From: an uncultured Eubacteriales bacterium
GTDB taxonomy: Bacteria; Bacillota; Clostridia; Oscillospirales; CAG-272
Reading direction: 5' to 3'
Length of the DNA: 64,000 nt
NCBI GenBank assembly: GCA_934486825.1
Contig: CAKSQF010000006.1
Location: 1-64,000 of the forward strand
Positions 44,892-51,647 of the stretch are shown here, piece by piece. Numbering within the stretch: position 1 is the stretch's first letter; each line of letters starts with the position of its first letter. The notes beneath the pieces are model-generated. The model was not told the DNA's origin. It searched no databases and saw nothing but the letters and a program-made list of their open reading frames with translations. The position numbers and the translations under genes were made by a program.

Positions 44892-44920
44892 TTGACAAAA
44901 AAAGCAACACAGTGTATAAT
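44892..44920 (+). promoter_or_regulatory. nadE promoter
   Basis: TTGACA (44892-44897), 17 nt spacer, TATAAT (44915-44920). It points right, through the opposing pncB promoter, and gives nadE a leader of about 110 nt. Confidence 0.88.
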
Positions 44921-44925
44921 AGCTG

Positions 44926-44940
44926 AGTAAAATACTTTTA
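44926..44940. promoter_or_regulatory. Palindrome at both transcription starts (possible NAD operator)
   Basis: GTAAAA-TAC-TTTTAC lies exactly between the -10 boxes of two opposing promoters, where both transcripts should begin. A repressor here would block both nadE and pncB. It does not match the NiaR or NrtR consensus as I remember them. Confidence 0.5.
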
Positions 44941-44946
44941 CGTTGG

Positions 44947-44975
44947 ATTATAGCATATATATGTTTTTTTGTCAA
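44947..44975 (-). promoter_or_regulatory. pncB promoter
   Basis: Minus-strand TTGACA (44970-44975), 17 nt spacer, TATAAT (44947-44952). It faces the nadE promoter; the two starts are predicted to be about 13 nt apart with overlapping 5' ends. Confidence 0.88.
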
Positions 44976-45038
44976 GTTTGCCTGTGCGTAAAAGGTGGAA
45001 ATATTGCTCTGTGTAGCAAATGTAAGGAGTAAAACTGT

Positions 45039-46946
45039 ATGAAGGACGGTTTTATAAAGACAGCTGCCTGTTCTCCGGTCTTAAAAGTGGCGGATGTGGA
45101 TTTTAACAGCGGCGTCATCATAAGCGAAGTAAAAAAAGCATATGAATCGGGCGTTAAACTGCTTTGTTTTCCCGAACTTTCGATTACCGGGTATACATGC
45201 GGTGATCTTTTCGGTTCTCAGCTTATAATCGCTAAAGCGGCCGAAGCTCTTAAGAAAATTGCGGAAGAAACGAAAAATATACCTGTTTTTTTTGTTGTCG
45301 GTCTGCCGTACCGCCATGCAGGTAAGCTATACAATGTCGCGGCTGCTGTGTGTTCCGGTAAAATTCTCGGACTTGTCCCCAAGACAAATCTCCCGAATTA
45401 CGGCGAATTTTACGAACGCAGAAATTTTACACCGTGGAACAGTCCCGACTCCGCTGCCGAAATCTGTGAAGATTGTTTTATAGGAACCAATCAGATTTTT
45501 CGTTGCAACGAGGTTCCCGAACTTGCCGTAGGAATAGAAATATGTGAGGATGCATGGGTTACGGTACCGCCGTCATGCGCTCTTGCCGAAAAGGGAGCAA
45601 CCGTTATTCTGACTCCGTCTGCTTCCGATGAGGTTGTCGGAAAGGATATATACAGACGACAGCTTGCAAAATCTCTTTCGTCAAGACTCATATCGGGTTA
45701 TGTTTTCGCAAATGCAGGTTATAATGAGTCAACTACCGACCTTGTTTTCGGCGGTCACAATATTATAGCCGAAAACGGATCGATTCTTTCGGAGTCCCTG
45801 CCTTTCGGAGAGGGATATGCGTCCTCGGAGATTGATGTTTACAGGATTTCGACCGAGCGTTCACGTATAACGACATTCCGCGGTTCGGATGCAGTCAGAC
45901 CGCGTACAGTCGGATTTTCCCTTACAGTCGAAGAAACGATAATAACACGGAAGATACGTAAGCATCCTTTTGTACCCGATGATTCAAAGCTTCTTACCGA
46001 AAGATGTTCACTGATTACTTCAATACAGGCTCACGGTCTTGCAAAAAGGATCGGTCATATCGGATGTAAAGCTGTTTTAGGTATTTCCGGCGGACTTGAT
46101 TCCACACTGGCACTTCTGATAACCGCCAAGGCTTTCGATATACTCGGACTTGACCGTTCGGGCATAATAGCGGTTACAATGCCCGGCTTCGGAACCACAA
46201 AGCGTACAAAATCAAACGCCGAAAAGCTTTGTGTGACTCTCGGTGTTGATTTCAGAACCATACCGATTTCGGATGCAGTCAGCCTTCATTTCAAAGATAT
46301 AGGGCAGGATCCGGGCAAAACGGATGTAACGTATGAAAACTCACAGGCGCGGGAACGTACACAGATCCTTATGGATTTGGCTAATAAGGAAAACGCAATA
46401 GTAATCGGTACGGGTGATTTGTCCGAGCTTGCGCTCGGCTGGGCGACTTATAACGGAGATCACATGTCAATGTACGGTGTCAATGCCTCTGTTCCGAAAA
46501 CACTTGTCAGATACCTCGTGTCCTATTTTGCAGCTGTGACAGACAGCGACGAGCAGAGAAGCGTGCTTTCGGATGTCCTCGATACTCCGGTTTCTCCCGA
46601 GCTTATTCCGCCGAAGGAAAACGGAGAGATTGTTCAGTGTACGGAGGAGATTGTCGGTCCGTATGATCTTCACGATTTCTTCCTCTATTATTTCCTGAGA
46701 TGCGGCTTCTCGCCATCGAAAATTTACCGTATCGCATGCTATGCGTGGTCGGACGTATTTGACAGGGAAACCATAAAAAAATGGTTGAGAATTTTTGTCA
46801 GACGCTTTTTTACACAGCAGTTCAAGCGCTCATGCCTGCCGGACGGACCCAAGATCGGTTCGGTAAGTCTTTCACCGCGGGGTGATTGGCGTATGCCTTC
46901 GGACGCATCTGCCTCGGTGTGGATCGATGATCTTGATAATATTTGA
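45039..46946 (+). CDS. nadE: NAD+ synthase (glutamine-hydrolysing)
   Basis: Amidates deamido-NAD to NAD with ATP and glutamine. 635 aa two-domain form. The nitrilase-type glutaminase (about 1-290) has catalytic Glu in CFPELSITGYTCGDL, Lys in LVPKTNLPNYGEFYE and Cys in VGIEICEDAWV. The synthetase (about 320-630) has ISGGLDSTLAL, GTGDLSELALGWATYNGDHMSMYGVNASVPKTLV, and the C-terminal RRFFTQQFKRSCLPDGPKIG. SD AAGGAG. It is one more glutamine-dependent enzyme in this window and pairs with pncB for NAD salvage. Confidence 0.96.
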   Translation: MKDGFIKTAACSPVLKVADVDFNSGVIISEVKKAYESGVKLLCFPELSITGYTCGDLFGSQLIIAKAAEALKKIAEETKNIPVFFVVGLPYRHAGKLYNVAAAVCSGKILGLVPKTNLPNYGEFYERRNFTPWNSPDSAAEICEDCFIGTNQIFRCNEVPELAVGIEICEDAWVTVPPSCALAEKGATVILTPSASDEVVGKDIYRRQLAKSLSSRLISGYVFANAGYNESTTDLVFGGHNIIAENGSILSESLPFGEGYASSEIDVYRISTERSRITTFRGSDAVRPRTVGFSLTVEETIITRKIRKHPFVPDDSKLLTERCSLITSIQAHGLAKRIGHIGCKAVLGISGGLDSTLALLITAKAFDILGLDRSGIIAVTMPGFGTTKRTKSNAEKLCVTLGVDFRTIPISDAVSLHFKDIGQDPGKTDVTYENSQARERTQILMDLANKENAIVIGTGDLSELALGWATYNGDHMSMYGVNASVPKTLVRYLVSYFAAVTDSDEQRSVLSDVLDTPVSPELIPPKENGEIVQCTEEIVGPYDLHDFFLYYFLRCGFSPSKIYRIACYAWSDVFDRETIKKWLRIFVRRFFTQQFKRSCLPDGPKIGSVSLSPRGDWRMPSDASASVWIDDLDNI

Positions 46947-46986
46947 TCTTGTTTATGAATAAAATGTTAATATACAAACATAATTA

Positions 46987-47014
46987 TTGATTTTTTTGTC
47001 ATAATTGATATAAT
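46987..47014 (+). promoter_or_regulatory. acpP-thiN promoter
   Basis: TTGATT (46987-46992), 16 nt spacer, TATAAT (47009-47014). Confidence 0.65.
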
Positions 47015-47078
47015 AAAGTCGATAATATTTTAAAATAAATTTTTGCCGGGCGGTAGAAATTTTTAAGGAGAATAATGT

Positions 47079-47294
47079 ATGAAAGAAAGAATTATTGAAA
47101 TTGTTGCAGAGTACAAAGAGGTTGATCCTTCGACGATCAGAAGTGATGTCCCGTTTGAAGAATTGGGGCTTGATTCGCTCGATACGGCAGAGCTTCTCAT
47201 AAAGGTTGAGGATACTCTCGGTGTGTCAATTGAGCTTTCGTCCGATTTGAATACGATTGACAAGCTTGCCGTATATCTTGAAAACAAGAAATAA
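47079..47294 (+). CDS. acpP: Acyl carrier protein
   Basis: 71 aa, four-helix carrier. Phosphopantetheine is attached to Ser33 in LGLDSLDTAEL; the acidic recognition helix follows. SD AAGGAG. Slightly shorter than typical AcpP (76-80) and not next to fab genes, so it could be the fatty-acid ACP or a dedicated carrier for another pathway. Its 3' end overlaps the upstream part of the thiN frame. Confidence 0.92.
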   Translation: MKERIIEIVAEYKEVDPSTIRSDVPFEELGLDSLDTAELLIKVEDTLGVSIELSSDLNTIDKLAVYLENKK

Positions 47295-47943
47295 TCCCCC
47301 GAGCGGCATTTGTTATGTCCTCGCGGCAATGGACCCCGGCGAGTCTTTTACACGAAAAAAAAGAGAAGGGGATATTGTTGTCGCGGCTGACGCAGGGCTT
47401 CGCTATGCCGGACGTATCGGCTTAAATCCTGACGTTGTAATCGGTGATTTTGATTCTCTCGGTTATATTCCCGACGGTATTGAATCTGTTGTGTTTCCGA
47501 AGGAGAAAGACGATACCGATACTATGCTTGCTGTCAGATATGGAATGAAATCGGGTTATAAAAAGTTCGCTCTTATAGGTGCCGTCGGCGGACGTCCCGA
47601 TCATTCGTTTGCCAATATTCAGACCTTGTCATTTATTGCAGCGAACGGCGGTATCGGAATGATTGATTGTGACGGCTTTTCAATGACGGCTTTGAGTAAA
47701 TCGGTAGTGACATTTCCCAAAGAATCAAAAGGAAAAGTGTCTGTCTTTTCGCTTTCCGAAAAGTCGGTTGTCTCGATTCGCGGTCTCAAATATCATGCGG
47801 ACAGTATCGAAATCGGATTTGATTTTCCCATAGGTGTCTCAAATGAATTTGTCGGAGCCGATTCAAGTATCGTCGTCCGTTCCGGCATGGCTCTCATAAT
47901 GTCGGATCAGCCGATTGCATTTGAAATGATCGGTGAGATCTGA
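47257..47943 (+). CDS. thiN: Thiamine diphosphokinase (start uncertain)
   Basis: Transfers pyrophosphate from ATP to thiamine. Catalytic-domain motifs are VVIGDFDSLG (Asp cluster), KDDTDTMLAVRYGM, GAVGGRPDHSFANIQ and the C-terminal thiamine-binding SNEFVG. The open frame begins at a TTG (47257) inside acpP without an SD. Homology should start near ICYVLAAMDPGESF, where no ATG, GTG or TTG exists; the only candidate there is ATT at 47308. The in-frame ATG at 47329 would cut off the first beta-strand. Translation is probably coupled to acpP termination (stop 47292-47294). True N-terminus unresolved. Confidence 0.88.
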   Translation: MTSLPYILKTRNNPPSGICYVLAAMDPGESFTRKKREGDIVVAADAGLRYAGRIGLNPDVVIGDFDSLGYIPDGIESVVFPKEKDDTDTMLAVRYGMKSGYKKFALIGAVGGRPDHSFANIQTLSFIAANGGIGMIDCDGFSMTALSKSVVTFPKESKGKVSVFSLSEKSVVSIRGLKYHADSIEIGFDFPIGVSNEFVGADSSIVVRSGMALIMSDQPIAFEMIGEI

Positions 47944-47956
47944 CAAAATATGTTCG

Positions 47957-47993
47957 AAAAAATCCTCGCAGAAAATTTCTGCGAGGATTTTTC
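47957..47993 (+). terminator. Convergent terminator (thiN / MATE)
   Basis: AAAAATCCTCGCAGAAA / TTTCTGCGAGGATTTTT palindrome with A/T flanks; able to work on both strands. Confidence 0.9.
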
Positions 47994-47999
47994 CTTGTG

Positions 48000-49379
48000 C
48001 TATACAATTTTTTTAGCCCATATTCCGCTTTTGAGGAAAAAGTATCCTACAATGCTTTTCAAAATATCAAGCGAAACACAGATTGAATAAAGCGTTATAA
48101 TATCAATTGATGTCTTGTGTGCAAGTAAGTATGCGGTCGGGACGCTCAGAACCCATACAAATACGCAATCGAAAAGAAAGGTAATCATTGTCTGACCGCC
48201 GGAACGAAGAGTGAAGTAACAGTTGTGCGTGAATGAATTGATCGGAAGCATCAGGGACGAAATAATTATAAGGTATATTGCAAGCTGCCTTACATCATTT
48301 CCGACATTGTAGAATCTGACGAAAAGCGGCGAGAACAATGCCATTATCAAACCGATTATTACGCATATAGCCGAGGAAAATGCAATGAGCTTCCGATCGG
48401 TGTCTTTGGCTTCGTCGATTTTTCCGGCACCGAGCAGACCGCCAACCATTATTGCGACTGCCGTCCCCATTGAAATATAGAAAATATTAAATATATTTGC
48501 GATTGTCGATGAAATATTCACGGCGGCAACAGCACTTAAACCTCTCGTGGAATAGCACTGGTTCATAACGGTTATTCCGAGTGACCAAAGAAACTCATTG
48601 ACAAAAAGAGGTGTTCCCTTGGCAATAATATTTTTTGACAGTTTTCCCGGTATGTAAAGAGATTTGAATACTTTCTTTATATACGGTACTTTTTCGCTGT
48701 TTTTGTGCGTCCAGATCATAACAATAAGCAGCTCGGATACTCTGGCAATTATTGTGCCGATTGCCGCTCCTTTTACTCCGAGCGCAGGCAAACCGAAAGC
48801 ACCGAAAATCAGTATGTAGTTTGCAATGCCGTTTACAAAAACAGCTGCTATACCGGCAGCCATCGGAACTACGGTGTGCTCTGTTTCCCGCAGGGTCGAT
48901 GCATAAACCTGTGCGAGAGCCGTCGGAACGAGTGCGGCAAGTGCATATGTTATGTACTCTTTCCCGTATTTCATTGCAAGTGAGATATCACAACCGGAAT
49001 TGTCCTCGGTCAGAAATTTTCCGATGAAGAAATCCCTGAAGCAAAAAATAACCGTAATCCCGAGTGCAGTCAGCGCAAAGGCGGTTAAAAGCTTGAAACG
49101 GAAGGTATATCGTACTCCGTCAACATCTTTTCTTCCGAAGTATTGCGCCGTAAATATTCCCGCTCCGGATATACCGCCAAACAGCATGAGCTGATATACA
49201 AATATCAGCTGGTTCACTATCGCCACGCCCGAAAAGGCTTCGGTTCCGAGGCTGCCGACCATAAGGTTGTCAAGCAGGTTTACAAAATTCGATATACCGT
49301 TCTGTATAATTACCGGAAGGGCAAGCAGCAGGACTGTTTTATAAAACTTTTTGTCACCTATAAATTTTTTTATTCGCAT
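48000..49379 (-). CDS. MATE family efflux transporter
   Basis: 459 aa, twelve hydrophobic helices in two related halves. The N-terminus VLLLALPVIIQNGISNFVNLLDNLMVGSLG is the MATE signature, and the second half repeats it (KGTPLFVNEFLWSLGITVMNQCYSTRG). It exports cationic drugs or metabolites using Na+ or H+; substrate unknown. Its start lies 10 nt inside the end of the upstream hydrolase gene, so the two form an operon. Confidence 0.92.
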   Translation of the reverse strand: MRIKKFIGDKKFYKTVLLLALPVIIQNGISNFVNLLDNLMVGSLGTEAFSGVAIVNQLIFVYQLMLFGGISGAGIFTAQYFGRKDVDGVRYTFRFKLLTAFALTALGITVIFCFRDFFIGKFLTEDNSGCDISLAMKYGKEYITYALAALVPTALAQVYASTLRETEHTVVPMAAGIAAVFVNGIANYILIFGAFGLPALGVKGAAIGTIIARVSELLIVMIWTHKNSEKVPYIKKVFKSLYIPGKLSKNIIAKGTPLFVNEFLWSLGITVMNQCYSTRGLSAVAAVNISSTIANIFNIFYISMGTAVAIMVGGLLGAGKIDEAKDTDRKLIAFSSAICVIIGLIMALFSPLFVRFYNVGNDVRQLAIYLIIISSLMLPINSFTHNCYFTLRSGGQTMITFLFDCVFVWVLSVPTAYLLAHKTSIDIITLYSICVSLDILKSIVGYFFLKSGIWAKKIV

Positions 49380-50386
49380 TTTTTCTCTTCGTTGTCTTTG
49401 TTTTTTGAAGAATTCCCGTCGTAATCATTCCAGAAAGACAGACATTCTTTTTCATATTTTTCTTTTTCAATAAGGTAACTCATTCCGTGATCTGCGCCCG
49501 GAACGATAAGAAGACGCTTCGGTGCTTTGCATGCAAGATAATTCTGATATGTCATTTCAACAGGAACGAAGTGGTCGTCTGCACCATGAGCAAAAATTAC
49601 CGGAACTGTGCAGTTTTGCAATGCGTCACAGCACGAATGTCTGCTGTTGCGGTTGTTAAGCTTTCTGCGGCACATGTCGTCAACGATTCTTGCACGTAAA
49701 CCGGTATACGGAAGGTGAAGATTTTTTTCCATGATATACTTCCAGATTGCATACGGAGAAGTGTATCCGCAATCAGCCATTATCCCGTGAACACAGTCCG
49801 GCAGATTAAGCTCGGAAGCCATCAGAACCGTTGACGCACCCATGGATACACCGGCAAGATATACCGGAAGTCCTTCGTTTCTCTCGCTGAGCCAGTTTGC
49901 CCACGAAAGGCAGTCGTATCTCTCAAGCAGACCGAATCCCATATAACTGCCGCTGCTTCCGTTTTGTCCTCTTTGCTCCACAAACAGCACATTGCAGTTG
50001 TTGTTTAACCAAAAATCGGCGATCAGACCGAAATCCATTGACCATGAAGATCTCCAGCCATGGAAGGCAATTATGGTTCTTTTCGGATTTTCAACTCTTT
50101 TGAAGTGACCGACCAGCGTTTCGCCGTCGTATGCGGCAATCTCGTATGTTTCGTATTCGCTGTTTTCGAGCTTTTCCGCGGCAGACTTCTGCATGTCGAA
50201 GATATGACGAAGCTTTTCGGAACCGGCGATGCTTTCTCTTGTTTTTTCAAGTGCTTTCGGCATTTTACGGTCTATTGCAACCGAAACCAGTTTTTCCGTA
50301 AGGTAATAGGAACAACCGGCGACCGATGCCATAAAAACAGCCATGCTCCCGAATTTAATCATTGTTTTGACGTCTTTTTTATTCAT
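49370..50386 (-). CDS. Alpha/beta hydrolase with N-terminal membrane anchor
   Basis: 338 aa. One hydrophobic helix (about 10-32) anchors an alpha/beta hydrolase domain: RTIIAFHGWRSSW (oxyanion region), nucleophile Ser in LAGVSMGASTVLMAS, FAHGADDHFVPVEM (acid Asp) and PGADHGMSYL (His). It resembles the YqkD/BAAT-type esterases with an unknown substrate. The C-terminus is a charged tail (SSKNKDNEEKKCE). Overlaps the MATE gene by 10 nt; co-expression is likely. Confidence 0.88.
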   Translation of the reverse strand: MNKKDVKTMIKFGSMAVFMASVAGCSYYLTEKLVSVAIDRKMPKALEKTRESIAGSEKLRHIFDMQKSAAEKLENSEYETYEIAAYDGETLVGHFKRVENPKRTIIAFHGWRSSWSMDFGLIADFWLNNNCNVLFVEQRGQNGSSGSYMGFGLLERYDCLSWANWLSERNEGLPVYLAGVSMGASTVLMASELNLPDCVHGIMADCGYTSPYAIWKYIMEKNLHLPYTGLRARIVDDMCRRKLNNRNSRHSCCDALQNCTVPVIFAHGADDHFVPVEMTYQNYLACKAPKRLLIVPGADHGMSYLIEKEKYEKECLSFWNDYDGNSSKNKDNEEKKCE

Positions 50387-50412
50387 TTCTTACCTCCGAA
50401 TCTTTAAATGGT

Positions 50413-50442
50413 GAAAAAAAACGGATGCAAATGCACCCGTTT
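50413..50442 (-). terminator. tRNA-Val terminator
   Basis: Minus-strand AACGGGTGCA / TGCATCCGTT (one G-U) with a short loop, followed by eight T. It lies between the tRNA gene and the hydrolase gene. Confidence 0.82.
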
Positions 50443-50480
50443 TTCTGATGCGATCGTCGAAATATCACTCGGGATCGGTA

Positions 50481-50557
50481 TGGTGGAGACAATTGGAATC
50501 GAACCAATGACCTCATGCATGTCAAGCATGCACTCTAACCAGCTGAGCTATGCCTCC
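50481..50557 (-). tRNA. tRNA-Val (anticodon GAC), CCA encoded
   Basis: Full cloverleaf on the minus strand: acceptor GGAGGCA/TGTCTCC (one G-U), D-arm GCTC...GAGT, anticodon stem CATGC/GCATG with loop TTGACAT (GAC at positions 34-36), T-arm ATTGG-TTCGATT-CCAAT, discriminator A, then encoded CCA (50481-50483). A promoter (TTGATT, 17 nt, TAGAAT) lies just upstream at 50569-50597. Confidence 0.95.
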
Positions 50558-50568
50558 GCACGCACGAT

Positions 50569-50597
50569 ATTCTACCACATATAAGCAAAAAAATCAA
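50569..50597 (-). promoter_or_regulatory. tRNA-Val promoter
   Basis: Minus-strand TTGATT (50592-50597), 17 nt spacer, TAGAAT (50569-50574), about 12 nt before the mature tRNA 5' end. Confidence 0.72.
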
Positions 50598-50701
50598 TAT
50601 ATTATATTCCTAAAAAAGTACGATTGACGCCTGTCGATTTGTAGATAATAGACAAATCGAACAATCGAAAACGGTATGCCGCATCAAAAATCATTATTTA
50701 C

Positions 50702-50730
50702 TTGACTTTTTTGTATTTTTGTTATATCAT
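50702..50730 (+). promoter_or_regulatory. metF-metH promoter
   Basis: TTGACT (50702-50707), 17 nt spacer, TATCAT (50725-50730). The leader to metF is only ~30 nt, with a small GAAAG/CTTTC hairpin; no S-box or other riboswitch fits. An 8 bp inverted repeat (CGATTTGT / ACAAATCG) lies upstream at about 50637-50661. Confidence 0.72.
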
Positions 50731-50767
50731 TAGAAAGAAAGTATACCTTTCGGATAGGTGATGTATA

Positions 50768-51628
50768 ATGAAAATAAAAAATTGTTTGAAAAAAACGGAC
50801 AATCCGTCGTTGTCATTTGAAGTGTTTCCTCCGAAAAATTCATCAAATTTTGAGAGTGTTTTGTCGGCTGCCGAAAAAATAGCTTCGCTTGAACCGACCT
50901 TTATGAGTGTAACCTACGGGGCAGGCGGCGGGACATCCGAATACACTCTTTCGGTTGCATCCGATATACAGGCGCTCGGTGTAACCGCGATAGCGCATCT
51001 TACATGCGTCGGCGCAACCGCAGACAGTATTGAACAAAAGCTCGCTTCAGCCGAAAAATCGGGGATTGAAAATATACTTGCGCTCAGAGGAGATCTGCCG
51101 GAGGAATATCGTGAGGGCGAATTTCGCCACGCATCCGACCTTATTGAGTTTATCAAGTCCCGCGGCGATTTCTGCGTAGGAGGTGCCTGCTATCCCGAAG
51201 GTCATCCCGAATCTCAAAACCAAAAACATGATATCGAGAATCTGAAATTGAAAGAATCCGCCGGGTGCGATTTCATGACCTCGCAGATGTTTTTCGACAA
51301 TAATATTTTCTATAATTTCATGTACAAGGTCAGAGATGCCGGAATAAAGGTTCCGATTATTGCAGGAATTATGCCGGTGACAAACTCAAAACAGATTGCA
51401 AGGATTTGTAAGCTTTCGGGGACATATCTTCCGGGCAAATTCAGGCAGATTGTGGATCGGTTCGGAGATAATCAGAAGGCAATGAGTCAGGCGGGCATCG
51501 CATATGCTACCGAGCAGATAATCGATTTGTTTGCAAACGGGATAAACGCAGTTCATGTTTACTCTATGAACAACCCCGATGTTGCGCGTAATATAATGAA
51601 AAATATTTCCGATATTTTGGGAAAATAA
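50768..51628 (+). CDS. metF: 5,10-methylenetetrahydrofolate reductase
   Basis: Reduces methylene-THF to methyl-THF, the methyl donor for methionine synthase encoded next. 286 aa FAD TIM barrel: LSFEVFPPKNSSNF (N-terminal signature with the catalytic Glu), VTYGAGGG, LTCVGATADSI, NILALRGDLPEEY, DFMTSQMFFDN (family block) and GIMPVTN. SD TAGGTGAT before the ATG. 19 nt before metH. No separate zinc/Fe-S partner (MetV-type) gene is next to it. Confidence 0.95.
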   Translation: MKIKNCLKKTDNPSLSFEVFPPKNSSNFESVLSAAEKIASLEPTFMSVTYGAGGGTSEYTLSVASDIQALGVTAIAHLTCVGATADSIEQKLASAEKSGIENILALRGDLPEEYREGEFRHASDLIEFIKSRGDFCVGGACYPEGHPESQNQKHDIENLKLKESAGCDFMTSQMFFDNNIFYNFMYKVRDAGIKVPIIAGIMPVTNSKQIARICKLSGTYLPGKFRQIVDRFGDNQKAMSQAGIAYATEQIIDLFANGINAVHVYSMNNPDVARNIMKNISDILGK

Positions 51629-51647
51629 GTTGATAACCTATTGAATT

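Noticed and set aside
45005..45043. 12-codon TTG ORF with SD AAAGGTGG overlapping the nadE start
   Set aside because: Weak start codon, no conserved-looking content and no stem-loop; probably chance, though overlap with the nadE ATG is noted.
50598..50767. Possible SAM riboswitch upstream of metF
   Set aside because: The promoter lies only ~30 nt before the gene and S-box core sequences are absent; only an 8 bp inverted repeat is seen upstream of the promoter.
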